Shown: positions 1-8,069, counted from the stretch's first letter. The stretch: 64,000 nt of DNA from IDS-8 sp035304345 (GCA_035304345.1 DATGQE010000104.1:58923-122922); one strand, 5' to 3'. Notes: a model not told the origin generated them from the sequence alone. A program made the numbers and translations.

Positions 1-260
1 GATTTCCCGGGCTCGACCTCGTTGCGCGACCCGGTCTGCACCGGGATGTGCATGGAAACGATGTCGGGATAGTCGGTCCTGACCACGATGACGCGCAGAC
101 CGTTTTCCAGGTCGCGCATCAGGTACGGCATGTCGAAAATACGTGACATCTCCTCCCCTTTCGCGGTATCGCCGCCGGACTGCGCGGACGGTGGTGTGCT
201 CGGCTCCCCGCAGGCTGCGAGCACGAGGCTCGACAGGACGACCGCGACGACTGTGCGCAT
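1..260 (-). CDS. M16-family zinc peptidase lipoprotein, N-terminal fragment
   Basis: The gene runs off the left edge of the window; only about 86 N-terminal residues are present. It begins with a lipoprotein signal peptide (VLSSLVLAACGEP, lipobox LAAC), then a low-complexity linker, then a segment (DLENGLRVIVVRTDYPDIV followed by GSRNEVEPGK) that matches the start of the insulinase/M16 peptidase fold just before its HxxEH zinc motif. The zinc site itself lies outside the window, so activity cannot be judged. M16 lipoproteins of this kind are periplasmic and often occur as pairs. The ATG at 258-260 follows a plausible GGGAGAG ribosome site. Confidence 0.75.
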   Translation of the reverse strand, partial: MRTVVAVVLSSLVLAACGEPSTPPSAQSGGDTAKGEEMSRIFDMPYLMRDLENGLRVIVVRTDYPDIVSMHIPVQTGSRNEVEPGK

Positions 261-401
261 GGAATCTCTCCCGGAAGTCACTAGAATCGTGGCACCTATG
301 ACACCACCGAAGCAAAAAGGTGCATTCCGGGCCCCGGCGCCCGGAGCCACCCGGCCGCGGCGGACGCCGCCGCGGCGTGCTCCCGTACCATCGAGGCAGC
401 C

Positions 402-1193
402 ATGATCGTCGAACAGGTCTGGACCGGCAACTCCCTGAGGAATTTCAACTACCTGGTGGCGTGCGGGGAAACCGGCGAAGCGCTCGCGATCGACCCGCTG
501 GATTTCCGCCGCTGCCTCGCCGTCGCGCGCGAGCGCGGCTGGACGATCACGCAGATCCTCAATACCCACGAGCATGGCGACCATACCGGCGGCAACAAGG
601 GCATGGTCGAGGCCACCGGCGCGCCCGTGATCGCGCACGAGAATGCCGGCAGCCGCATTCCCGGGATGACGCGCGGCGTAGGCGACGGCGACGTGATCCG
701 CGTCGGCCGCAGCGTGGAGCTCGAATGCCTCGACACGCCCGGCCACACGATGAGCCACGTCTGCCTGCTGTCGCGCACGGACCCGCCGGCGCTCTTCAGC
801 GGCGACACGCTGTTCAATGCCGGGGCCGGGAACTGCCACAACGGCGGGCACCCGGAGGAGCTCTACGCGACGTTCGCGAACAAGCTGTCGCGGCTCGCGG
901 ACGAGACACGGCTCTATCCCGGGCACGACTACCTCGTGAACAACCTGCGCTTCACGCTGGATCGCGAGCCCGACAACGCGCAGGCGGCGGCGATGCTGGA
1001 GCGCTGCCGCGACCAGGATCCCGCGAATGCCTACGTCACCACGCTGGGCGAAGAGCGCGAGATCAACGTCTTCTTCCGCCTGCAAAGCCCGACCGTCATC
1101 GCCCGCCTGCGCGAAGCGGATCCGCGCATCGGCGCGACCCCGGACCCGAAGACCGTGTTCCTGAAGCTGCGCGAGCTGCGCAACGCCTGGTAG
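402..1193 (+). CDS. gloB: Hydroxyacylglutathione hydrolase-like metallo-beta-lactamase protein (glyoxalase II)
   Basis: A 263-residue cytosolic metallo-beta-lactamase fold protein. The binuclear metal motif THEHGDHTGGN is visible at residues 50-60, with later metal ligands in DTPGHTMSH (about 114), the FSGDTLFNAGAGN aspartate segment and YPGHDY (about 173). Spacing and the C-terminal region with conserved FLKLRELRNAW fit glyoxalase II, which hydrolyses S-D-lactoylglutathione in methylglyoxal detoxification. Other glutathione thioesterases of the same fold cannot be excluded. The gene stands alone, and its stop codon TAG is the start of a GTAG-type palindrome (GTAGGCGCGCGTCGCGCG). Confidence 0.82.
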   Translation: MIVEQVWTGNSLRNFNYLVACGETGEALAIDPLDFRRCLAVARERGWTITQILNTHEHGDHTGGNKGMVEATGAPVIAHENAGSRIPGMTRGVGDGDVIRVGRSVELECLDTPGHTMSHVCLLSRTDPPALFSGDTLFNAGAGNCHNGGHPEELYATFANKLSRLADETRLYPGHDYLVNNLRFTLDREPDNAQAAAMLERCRDQDPANAYVTTLGEEREINVFFRLQSPTVIARLREADPRIGATPDPKTVFLKLRELRNAW

Positions 1194-1212
1194 GCGCGCG
1201 TCGCGCGATCCG

Positions 1213-1426
1213 CAGGAGCGCGCAGCGCGCACGACCGCGATCGTGGCACCAGCCTCGACGACCGGCGGAGCCGCGACCGGGGGAGGTCCTCTCGGCGCCG
1301 GCCACAAGCACATCCATGTGGGCCTGCGGGCTCGGCATCCTAAGCCTCGCACGCCGCCGAGAGGACCTCCCCCGGCCACGGCTCCGCCTCGGTGGCGGGT
1401 TCCGGTCGCGCGCGCTGCGCGCTCCT
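1213..1426. repeat. Long nested palindromic repeat, copy A
   Basis: About 214 bp between gloB and the thiamine-operon kinase. Outer arms are REP-like (AGGAGCGCGCAGCGCGC at the left, its inverse at the right). Inner arms of about 34 bp begin GGCGGAGCCG and contain CCGGGGGAGGTCCTCTCGG. The centre holds a small hairpin, CACATCCATGTG. A second copy lies at 11048-11264. The arms match each other better than they match the other copy, so the palindrome itself appears to be maintained. Short reading frames across it are not convincing genes. Confidence 0.8.
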
Positions 1427-1465
1427 CGGGCGCCCGGCGTGTTCCGCCGCGAGCGGCCCTCGCTC

Positions 1466-2299
1466 CTACCGGAGGCGATCGGCGAGCTTGCGCAGGCGCT
1501 CGGCGGTGGCACGATCCGGCACGATCGTCTGGCGCACGGCGAGCCACAGCCATTGCAGGTGGTCGGCCACCCGCCGCTGGTCCTCGAAACGCTCGCGCGC
1601 CTCGCCGCCCGTCGAGGCGGCATAAGCGGCGAGCAGCGCATCCGCCCGGCGGTCATCGAGGTCCTGGCAGGCGACGAGGTTGGCCAGGTCGAAATAGGGA
1701 TCGTTGTCGGCCGCGTACTCCCAGTCGATCAGCTTCAACGCCGGTGTCGCAAGCACGTTGGCCGCGACGACGTCGTTGTGACAGCAGACCGGATCGGCGG
1801 GTGGCGCGACGCTCGCGACGACGTCGCGGCAACGGCGGGCCGGCTCGCGGAGCTCCGGGTGCGGCTCGAGGACGGCCAGGTAGCGTTCCGCGGCAGCGAC
1901 GGTGTCGAGGGTGATGCCGGCGCGCGGCAGCGCGTGGACCTGCCGGAGCAGCGCGGCCAGCGCTTCCAGGTCGGCGGTATGGTCGAGATCCCCGGGGGTC
2001 CAGCTCCGCCCGGGGAGGTACTCGTAGACGAGCAGGCCTGCATCCGGGTCCGCGTGCACCAGCGGCGGCGCCAGGCCGGCCTCGCCGGCCCTGCGGAGCA
2101 CGGCCGCCTCGAGGCGCCGGTCCAGTCCCAGGGTGCGCACGTTCGGCGTATCCAGCCTGAGCACGAGGCGGCGCTCCGGGGTTTCGACGAGCCACGTGGT
2201 GTGCGTGAAGCGCGCGCCCAGCGACCGGTAGCGTGCCGTCGCGGGCTCCACACCCGGAACCCCGGCGATCGCGACGGCCACGGGGAGCGGATCCGTCAC
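1466..2299 (-). CDS. APH/choline-kinase-fold kinase, probable thiamine kinase
   Basis: A 277-residue aminoglycoside-phosphotransferase-fold kinase. The catalytic loop HNDVVAANVL (about residue 187) and the metal-binding DWEYAADNDPYFDLAN segment follow the choline/thiamine kinase pattern. It is the last gene of a TPP-riboswitch operon, so phosphorylation of imported thiamine is the most economical role. Choline or ethanolamine kinase activity is possible from sequence alone. The GTG start at 2297-2299 overlaps the stop of the upstream permease gene by three bases, indicating translational coupling. Confidence 0.72.
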   Translation of the reverse strand: MTDPLPVAVAIAGVPGVEPATARYRSLGARFTHTTWLVETPERRLVLRLDTPNVRTLGLDRRLEAAVLRRAGEAGLAPPLVHADPDAGLLVYEYLPGRSWTPGDLDHTADLEALAALLRQVHALPRAGITLDTVAAAERYLAVLEPHPELREPARRCRDVVASVAPPADPVCCHNDVVAANVLATPALKLIDWEYAADNDPYFDLANLVACQDLDDRRADALLAAYAASTGGEARERFEDQRRVADHLQWLWLAVRQTIVPDRATAERLRKLADRLR

Positions 2300-2916
2300 G
2301 CGGACGCCGGCTGCTGCTCGGCGAGCGCGCGGCGCCAGGCCGCGAGACCGACCGGGATGAGGGCGACGTACAGCACGAAGAGCAGCGCGGTGAGCGGAAG
2401 GTCGCGCGACCAGTAGAGGTAGATCGAGATGCTGTCGATCACCAGCCAGTACCACCAGTTCTCGAGCACCTTGCGGGCGACCAGGAAGGTCGTCCAGATC
2501 GCGGCGATCGTGGTGGCCGAATCGGCATAGGGGAACGCGGCATCCGTGTACGTGTCCAGGATCCAGCCCGTCGTCGCGGAGGCGGCGAGGATGACGAGCA
2601 GCGCGGCGGCGTGGACGGATAGCGGCCAGCTGGTGATCGGCAGCTCCTCCGCCTTCCGGCCGCCGCCGTACCGCCAGGCGTACCACCCGTACACCGCCAT
2701 CGCGAGGTAGAAGATGTTGAGCAGCGATTCCATGTACAGCTTCGCCTGGATGAACAGCACGACGTAGATCGTGGTGCTCACGGCGGCGAAGAACCAGCAC
2801 CAGATGTTGCGGCGGATCGCGAGCAGCAGGTACGCGAGCGCGGACGCAACCGCGACGATCTCAGCGACCGACAGCGAGCGCAGCTCGTGCAGGATGTCGT
2901 ACGCCAGGCCGTCCAC
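2296..2916 (-). CDS. pnuT: PnuC-family thiamine permease (PnuT)
   Basis: A 206-residue inner-membrane protein with about seven hydrophobic segments. Features typical of PnuC transporters include NIWCWFFAAVSTTIYVVLF, the MESLLNIFYLAMAVYGWYAW helix and the C-terminal WYWLVIDSISIYLYWSRDLP segment. PnuC proteins move nicotinamide riboside, but the thiamine-regulated branch (PnuT) takes thiamine. Placement behind a TPP riboswitch, with a thiamine-binding protein upstream and a kinase downstream, argues for PnuT. The GTG start lies 4 bases after the preceding stop. Substrate assignment is inferred from context. Confidence 0.85.
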   Translation of the reverse strand: MDGLAYDILHELRSLSVAEIVAVASALAYLLLAIRRNIWCWFFAAVSTTIYVVLFIQAKLYMESLLNIFYLAMAVYGWYAWRYGGGRKAEELPITSWPLSVHAAALLVILAASATTGWILDTYTDAAFPYADSATTIAAIWTTFLVARKVLENWWYWLVIDSISIYLYWSRDLPLTALLFVLYVALIPVGLAAWRRALAEQQPASA

Positions 2917-2920
2917 CTCG

Positions 2921-3169
2921 TCAGTTGCTCAGCGGGTTGTTCAGGATGCGGATGGCGAACACGGCTTTCGGCACCTGCTCGAACGTCTCCCTCATCTCCG
3001 CCCGCAGCACGTTCATGACCGCGTCGTACTCCCCGCGAATCTGCGTGCTCATGGCGTTCGTCTCGACGTCGACCGAATCGTGGGCCTTGAAACGCCGGAT
3101 CACGTCCTTGATCGGCGTAAGGAACTCCTCCGTGAGCGGATACAGGCTGATGTCCACGGCTACTCGCAT
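2921..3169 (-). CDS. Small thiamine-binding protein (MTH1187/YkoF superfamily)
   Basis: An 82-residue protein lacking a signal peptide. It fits the ferredoxin-like thiamine-binding family: VDISLYPLTEEFLTPI forms the first strand and helix, NAMSTQIRGEYDAVM the middle, and the end reads VFAIRILNN. YkoF and MTH1187 proteins bind thiamine or its pyrimidine moiety. It sits between the TonB receptor and the permease in the TPP-riboswitch operon. It may buffer or hand over cytosolic thiamine, or sense it; that role is inferred. Gaps to both neighbours are very short (13 and 4 bases). Confidence 0.78.
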   Translation of the reverse strand: MRVAVDISLYPLTEEFLTPIKDVIRRFKAHDSVDVETNAMSTQIRGEYDAVMNVLRAEMRETFEQVPKAVFAIRILNNPLSN

Positions 3170-3182
3170 GTCCGGTGCTCCT

Positions 3183-5312
3183 TCAGAACCTCATCTCGAA
3201 AGTGGCGCCCACCTGGCGCGGATCGCCGCGGCGGATGTAGAGCTCGTTCGGGAAATCCGGCGGCTCGTTGCCGAAGAAGAACCCGCGCACGGCGTAGGTC
3301 TCGTCCAGCAGGTTGCGGGCCCACAGGGACGCGGTCCAGCGCTCGGCTTCGTACCCGATGCGGGCGTTGACGAGCTCGTACGGCTCGGAGCGCTGGTCGT
3401 GGCTGACGTCGAAATAGAACGCGTCGCGCGCGGAGACGTCGAGGCGGGCGAAAAAGCCGCTCGGGTGGCGCCAGGCACCGCCGAGCGCGAGCGTGTAGCG
3501 TGGAGCGTGCGCCTGGTCGCGGCCCGTGAGATCCGCCGCGTCGCTCGTGAACTCGTCGAACTCGGCGTCGAGCAGGCCGACGCTCGCGTAGAGCTGCCAC
3601 GCGTCGGAAGGCAGCCAGTTCACTGCCGCCTCCAGGCCGACCGTGCGGCCCCGCGCGGCATTGGTGGTGAGGAACACGAACGACGCCGGGTCGTTCGGGT
3701 TGAGCTGCACCGAGGTGCGCACCTGCTGGTCGACGCGGCGCGAGAAGAAGGCGGAGGCATCCACGGCCAGCGTGCCGTCGAGGAGCAGCGCCTTCACACC
3801 GGTCTCGAGGCTCCACAGCGCCTCCTGGCCGAACTCGCGGCCGCCTTCCGGCACCGGTCCCAGGTTGAAGCCGCCGGCCTTGTAGCCGCGTGACAGGGCG
3901 ACGAACGCGGTGAGGCCGTCTTCGAATGTGTGCGTGTAGCTGAGCTCGCCGCCGACCATCGTCTCGCCGGGGCCGAGCGCGAGACCGGCAGAGTCCGTGT
4001 AATCCGTGTCACGATTCTCCACCCGGAGGCCGAGCCCGACCTCGCCGGCCTCGCCGACCTCGACGTTGAGCTGCCCGAACACGGCGACGTTCAGCGCCTC
4101 GAAACGGCTGGACAGCGTGTCCTCCACGGCATCGCTGAAACCGGACAACGGGTCCTCGTACACGCCCCGGGTGGTCGTCGTCAGGCGCTCGTCGAGATCG
4201 AGGACGTAGAGGCCCAGGAGCCAGTCGGTGGAATCGCCGAACAGGCGGCCTGCGTCGGTGGAGGCGAGCCGGAATTCCTGGCTCAGCGTCTCGCGCCGGC
4301 GGTCGTTCGCGACGATGAAGTCGTAGGTGAACGGCGCCCAGGCCTCGGGATTGCCCCAGTCCGCGTCGAACCCGAAGTCCATGTCGGAATCGGCGTACGA
4401 GGTGATCGACGTGAGCTCGAAGCGCCGGGCACCCGACCACTCGGCGCGCAGCGCCGAGCCGAAGCTCCGCTGCGCGTCCCTCCCCGGCTTGTCGGACAGG
4501 ACGGTGAGCGAGTTGTCGATCGCGAACGCGTCGTAACCGTCGTCGATGTCCGCGAGCATGGCGGCGAGCCCGACTTCCCACTCGTTTCCGGGCTGCCAGG
4601 AGAGCTTCGCGCGCAGGCTGGTCTCGTTGCGGCCGTTCGTATCGTCGCGGCCGAGGAACGGGTTCTCGCGGAAGCCGTCGCTTTCGTGACGGTGCGCGCT
4701 CGCGCGGAACGCGAGCGTGCCTGCGCGGTCGAGGGGCCCGCCCGCGGCGACACCGGCGGACCAGGCGTCGTCCTGGGCACCGCTCAGCTCGAAGCGCCCC
4801 TCCCACTCCTCCGTGGGCTCGGCACTCTGGACGTAGATCAGCCCACCGATCGCGTTGGCGCCGTAGCGCGTGCCCTGCGAGCCGCGCAGCACCTCGACGC
4901 GCCCCACGTCGAACAACGTCGCGACGGCACCGATGCCGCTGAAGTCGATGTCGTCGATGATGAAGCCTACGGACGGGTTCGGCGCCCCTTCGTATTGCTC
5001 GAGCTCGCCGACCCCGCGGATCTGGAAGAACCGCGCGCGGTGGCCGTCCCCGGACCAGTTGAGGTTCGGGACGACGTTGACGAGCTCCTCGAAGTGCTGC
5101 ACCGCGAGTGCGGAGATCTCCTCGTCCTCGATCACGGTGATGCTGGAAGGCATCTCGCCGGTTGTACGCTGGCGGAAATCGGCGGTGACGACGATTTCCT
5201 CTATCGGCTCGCCGCGCGGCGCCGTCTGGGCGACGGCGGGAACGGTATTGACGAACAGGAACGACGCGACGGAAGCGCAAAGGCTCCGCCGCAACGGCAG
5301 GCTGTGAAGCAT
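3183..5312 (-). CDS. TonB-dependent outer-membrane receptor, probably for thiamine
   Basis: A 709-residue protein. A signal peptide (about residues 1-28, cleaved after AVAQ) precedes a TonB-box-like stretch (EEIVVTADFRQ) and a plug domain containing GEMPSSITVIEDEEI and VLRGSQGTRYGANAIGG. The rest is an aromatic-rich 22-strand barrel ending in VGATFEMRF, with the terminal phenylalanine expected of outer-membrane proteins. It is the first gene after a TPP riboswitch, so TonB-driven uptake of thiamine or a thiamine precursor is the likely role. The ATG is preceded by GGGAGG, which forms the end of the riboswitch region. Confidence 0.88.
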   Translation of the reverse strand: MLHSLPLRRSLCASVASFLFVNTVPAVAQTAPRGEPIEEIVVTADFRQRTTGEMPSSITVIEDEEISALAVQHFEELVNVVPNLNWSGDGHRARFFQIRGVGELEQYEGAPNPSVGFIIDDIDFSGIGAVATLFDVGRVEVLRGSQGTRYGANAIGGLIYVQSAEPTEEWEGRFELSGAQDDAWSAGVAAGGPLDRAGTLAFRASAHRHESDGFRENPFLGRDDTNGRNETSLRAKLSWQPGNEWEVGLAAMLADIDDGYDAFAIDNSLTVLSDKPGRDAQRSFGSALRAEWSGARRFELTSITSYADSDMDFGFDADWGNPEAWAPFTYDFIVANDRRRETLSQEFRLASTDAGRLFGDSTDWLLGLYVLDLDERLTTTTRGVYEDPLSGFSDAVEDTLSSRFEALNVAVFGQLNVEVGEAGEVGLGLRVENRDTDYTDSAGLALGPGETMVGGELSYTHTFEDGLTAFVALSRGYKAGGFNLGPVPEGGREFGQEALWSLETGVKALLLDGTLAVDASAFFSRRVDQQVRTSVQLNPNDPASFVFLTTNAARGRTVGLEAAVNWLPSDAWQLYASVGLLDAEFDEFTSDAADLTGRDQAHAPRYTLALGGAWRHPSGFFARLDVSARDAFYFDVSHDQRSEPYELVNARIGYEAERWTASLWARNLLDETYAVRGFFFGNEPPDFPNELYIRRGDPRQVGATFEMRF

Positions 5313-5321
5313 CGTTGACCT

Positions 5322-5452
5322 CCCTACGCCGGTATTACCCGGGTCAGGTTCTAAGGGTTCCCGCTTTCGACGCCGTAACCGGTGGCGTCGCGGATCTCAG
5401 GCCGTTTTCCTGCCCCTTCGCCCTTCCGGGCGAGGGGCCGGCCACCCCTGTG
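5322..5452 (-). promoter_or_regulatory. TPP (thi-box) riboswitch
   Basis: Read on the minus strand, the leader contains the conserved TPP aptamer blocks in order: CAGGGGTG (5443-5450), CTGAGA (5395-5400), then ACCCTTAGAACCTGA and CCGGGTAATACCGGCGTAGGGA-like sequence ending about 10 bases before the receptor start codon. An extended hairpin arm lies between the first two blocks (GCCCCTCGCCC pairing with GGGCGAAGGGGC), and another GC-rich arm (GACGCC with GGCGTC) lies before ACCTGA. The aptamer ends next to the GGGAGG ribosome site, so control of translation initiation is likely. It should repress all four downstream genes when TPP is plentiful. Confidence 0.95.
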
Positions 5453-5540
5453 ACACGCCGATTATAGCCGATTGCCCGCGACGATAGGAGCTTTGCGAGT
5501 GCGGGCAGCGGACGGTCTGCCTCGTTGCCTGCGGGCGCGG

Positions 5541-6398
5541 TTACAGCCGCTTGATCAGGCTGGAAGTGTCCCAGCGGCTGCCGCCCATCGCCTCGACCTC
5601 GGCGTAGTAGCGGTCGACGAGCGCGGTCATTTCGAGCTTCGCGCCGTTGCGCCGCGCCTCGTCGAGCGCGATCGCCAGGTCCTTGCGCATCCACTCGACG
5701 GCGAAGCCGAAGTCGAATTCGTCGTTCACCATCGTTCGCCAGCGGTTCTCCATCTGCCACGACTGCGCGGCGCCCTTGGAGATGGCGCCGATCACCTTCT
5801 CGATGTCGAGCCCCGCGCGCTGCGCGAAATGCAGCGCCTCGGACAGGCCCTGCAGGATGCCGGCGATGCAGATCTGGTTCACCATCTTCGCGAGCTGGCC
5901 CGAGCCGACGGGCCCGATGAGGGTGCAGTTCCTGGCGTAGCTGCGCATCACCGGCAGGATGCGCTCGAACACCGGCTCCTCGCCGCCCGCCATTATCGTC
6001 AGCTCGCCCTTCTCCGCCCCCGCCTGGCCGCCGGAGACCGGGGCATCCAGGAACCCGGCGCCCTTCTCCCGTGCGGCAGCATCGATCTCGCGCGCGACCA
6101 CCGCCGAGGCGGTCGTGTGATCCACGATCACGGCGCCGGGTGCGATGCCTGCGAGCACGCCTTCCTCGCCGAGGACGACGGAACGCACGTCGTCGTCGTT
6201 GCCGACGCAGGTGAACACGACGTCCGCGCCGTGTGCCGCTTCGGCCGGCGAGTCCCTCCGCACGCCGCGATGCTCCGCGCACCAGGCTTCCGCTTTCGCG
6301 CGCGTGCGGTTGTACACCGCGGTCTCGTACCCGCAGCGCGCCAGGTGGCCCGCCATCGGGTATCCCATCACGCCCAGTCCTACGAACGCTACGCGCAT
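5541..6398 (-). CDS. NAD(P)-dependent beta-hydroxyacid dehydrogenase (3-hydroxyisobutyrate dehydrogenase-like)
   Basis: A 285-residue cytosolic oxidoreductase. The Rossmann motif GLGVMGYPMAGHL starts at residue 7, the family substrate motif DAPVSGGQAGAEKG lies near residue 118, and the catalytic-lysine segment GSGQLAKMVNQI lies near 165. These define the 3-hydroxyisobutyrate / tartronate semialdehyde / glyoxylate reductase family. Its place at the end of a run of acyl-CoA catabolic genes favours 3-hydroxyisobutyrate oxidation in valine breakdown, but the substrate cannot be read from sequence. A repeat-containing gap of 345 bp separates it from the acyl-CoA dehydrogenase gene upstream. Confidence 0.82.
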   Translation of the reverse strand: MRVAFVGLGVMGYPMAGHLARCGYETAVYNRTRAKAEAWCAEHRGVRRDSPAEAAHGADVVFTCVGNDDDVRSVVLGEEGVLAGIAPGAVIVDHTTASAVVAREIDAAAREKGAGFLDAPVSGGQAGAEKGELTIMAGGEEPVFERILPVMRSYARNCTLIGPVGSGQLAKMVNQICIAGILQGLSEALHFAQRAGLDIEKVIGAISKGAAQSWQMENRWRTMVNDEFDFGFAVEWMRKDLAIALDEARRNGAKLEMTALVDRYYAEVEAMGGSRWDTSSLIKRL

Positions 6399-6536
6399 GA
6401 CTGTCCTCCCACGTCGAACGGCCAGAGATTAGCGGCTGGCCGCGAGCGTGACCAGCGCACCTTCCCTGTACGAGGGCGCGTTGCGCACGACCCTTGCATG
6501 GTTGTTCTGGCCCCGGTGGCACCGGCCCCTGGCACC

Positions 6537-6661
6537 GCATCGTTAATGCCCGCTGATGATCGAAGCTGATGCTCCGCCGCGACCGGGGGGTCTCCCTGGG
6601 GGAATGGCTCCCATGCGGCCACGGCTCCGCGGTTCGGCCAGTGGCCGGGCATGAACGATGC
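6537..6661. repeat. Element with 15-bp terminal inverted repeats, copy C
   Basis: About 125 bp in the 345-bp gap between two minus-strand genes. The left end is GCATCGTTAATGCCC and the right end GGGCATGAACGATGC (one mismatch). The interior includes CGACCGGGGGGTCTCCCTGG, GGAATGGCTCCCATGCGG and CCACGGCTCCGCGG. The same blocks occur in reversed orientation at 33384-33611, where about 100 bp of extra palindrome is present. A related shorter element lies at 55646-55732. No open reading frame inside looks real. Confidence 0.75.
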
Positions 6662-6683
6662 TCGGGGGCGGGTTCGTGCGCGT

Positions 6684-6707
6684 GTGGGAGCGCGCATTGG
6701 GCGCGAC
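6684..6707 (+). repeat. REP-like palindrome
   Basis: A GTGGGAG head followed by the imperfect palindrome CGCGCATTGGGCGCG, like the other extragenic GGAG-headed palindromes in the window. It lies just 3' of the acyl-CoA dehydrogenase gene. Confidence 0.5.
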
Positions 6708-6743
6708 GGGATCCCTGCCGCCCCTGGGCGCGCGGTGCTGGCG

Positions 6744-7937
6744 CTACGCGGCGCTGGCGCGGCGGGTCTCCTCGTTGCGCGATGCCTGCTTGCGGGGATC
6801 GAGGCCGATGGAGCGCGCGATGATCTCGCGCATGATCTCGGAGCTGCCGGCATAGATGCGCGAGACCCGCGCGTTCAGGTACATGCGGCAGATCGGGTAC
6901 TCGTCCATGTAACCCGCGCCACCGTGGAGCTGCACGCACTCGTCCATCACCCGGCCCTCGAGCTCGCTGGTGAACAGCTTGGCCTTCGCCGCATCCTCGG
7001 CCGACAGCTCGCCGGCGTTGTGCTCCAGCACGCAGCGATCGACATACGCCTGCGCCACGTCGATCTGGGTGCGCATGTCGGCCAGCTTGAAGCGGGTGTT
7101 CTGGAAATCCGCGATGCGCTGGCCGAAAGCCTTGCGCTGCGTGACGTAGTCCATCGTGATGTCGAACGCGACCTCGGAGGCGGCGAGATAGCCCACGGCA
7201 CCCAACAGCCGCTCTTCCGCGAGGAAGTGCATGAGGTGGTAGAAGCCGCGGTGTACTTCGCCGAGCAGGTTCTCCTTCGGCACCTTCACGTTGTTGAAGA
7301 AGAGCTCGGCGGTGTCCTGGCTCTTCAGCCCCATCTTCTTCAGGTTGCGGCCGCGTTCGAATCCTTCCATGCCGCGCTCGACGACGAACAGGCTCAACCC
7401 GTGCGGCTTGTCCGGCTGCGTGCGCGCGGCAACGACGACCAGGTCCGCGTTGATGCCGTTCGAGATGTAGGTCTTGGAGCCATTCAGCAGCCAGTAATCG
7501 CCCTTGTCCTCGGCCCGCGTGCGGATGCCCGCGACGTCGCTGCCCGCCCCGGGCTCGGACATGGCGATCGCGAGGATGTACTCGCCCGTGATGCACTTCG
7601 GCAGCCAGCGTGCCTTTTGCTCCTCGGTGCCGAGCTCGCCGATGTACGGCCCCACGAGGCGGCTGTGCAGCGTCATGAAGAAGCCCGGGTCGCCGTAGCG
7701 CAGGTTTTCCTCGATCAGGATCTGCTCGTACCGGAAATCCTTGACGCCGGCGCCGCCGTACTTCTCGTCCGCCCACATGAGCAGGAGGCCCTGCTCACCG
7801 GCCTTGAGGAAGGCTTCACGGTCGACGATCCCCTGCTCCTGCCAGCGATCGGCATTGGGTCCGATCTCCTTCTGGAGGAAGGCGCGGACGGAGTCGCGGA
7901 AGATCTCGTGATCTTCGGTGAAGATGTTGCGCGGCAT
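6744..7937 (-). CDS. Acyl-CoA dehydrogenase
   Basis: A 397-residue FAD flavoprotein of the acyl-CoA dehydrogenase family. Signature blocks are MSEPGAGSDVAGIRTRAE (about 135), the FAD/dimer segment RKAFGQRIADFQNTRFKLAD and the C-terminal YAGSSEIMREIIARSIGL carrying the likely catalytic glutamate. It introduces the trans-2 double bond into an acyl-CoA and passes electrons to ETF. The length and motifs resemble long-chain AcdA-type enzymes; chain-length preference is not determinable here. I start at the ATG 7935-7937 (MPRNIFTEDHEIF) because the upstream in-frame 25 residues are low complexity and come from REP-like DNA. Confidence 0.87.
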   Translation of the reverse strand: MPRNIFTEDHEIFRDSVRAFLQKEIGPNADRWQEQGIVDREAFLKAGEQGLLLMWADEKYGGAGVKDFRYEQILIEENLRYGDPGFFMTLHSRLVGPYIGELGTEEQKARWLPKCITGEYILAIAMSEPGAGSDVAGIRTRAEDKGDYWLLNGSKTYISNGINADLVVVAARTQPDKPHGLSLFVVERGMEGFERGRNLKKMGLKSQDTAELFFNNVKVPKENLLGEVHRGFYHLMHFLAEERLLGAVGYLAASEVAFDITMDYVTQRKAFGQRIADFQNTRFKLADMRTQIDVAQAYVDRCVLEHNAGELSAEDAAKAKLFTSELEGRVMDECVQLHGGAGYMDEYPICRMYLNARVSRIYAGSSEIMREIIARSIGLDPRKQASRNEETRRASAA

Positions 7938-7965
7938 GTCGTTTACCTCTGTCTCGGCGGTCGGT

Positions 7966-8062
7966 GGTCGCGCTCTTTCGCGCTCCTGCGGCCCGGCGGG
8001 CGCGGTGTGCACTCCTGCCGGATGTTCACTTACCTTGCCTGGTCGCGCGCGCTGCGCGCTCC
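7966..8062 (-). repeat. Pair of REP-like palindromes
   Basis: Two minus-oriented REP-like units fill the 132-bp space between the acyl-CoA dehydrogenase and the hydratase gene: 7966-7989 (GCAGGAGCGCGAAAGAGCGC on the minus strand) and 8041-8062 (GGAGCGCGCAGCGCGCGC). Both have the GGAG head and GC-rich palindrome. They interrupt an otherwise compact operon and may affect mRNA stability between cistrons. Confidence 0.6.
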
Positions 8063-8069
8063 GGCGCGG

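Noticed and set aside
1096..1656. Similar peptides (PQAHMDVLVAG and PQAYRDVLVAG) encoded in both long palindromes
   Set aside because: Differences between copies are mostly amino-acid changing and follow hairpin pairing rather than codons, so structure, not protein, is conserved.
320..2416. A 698-codon plus-strand frame across gloB and the kinase gene
   Set aside because: It is out of frame with gloB, antisense to the kinase, arginine/alanine-rich and has no domain; high GC removes stops from shadow frames.
3930..5318. A 462-codon plus-strand frame antisense to the TonB receptor
   Set aside because: The minus-strand frame has plug and barrel motifs and a riboswitch; the plus frame is featureless.
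6744..8012. Longer N terminus for the acyl-CoA dehydrogenase
   Set aside because: The additional 25 residues derive from REP-like intergenic DNA and do not match the family.
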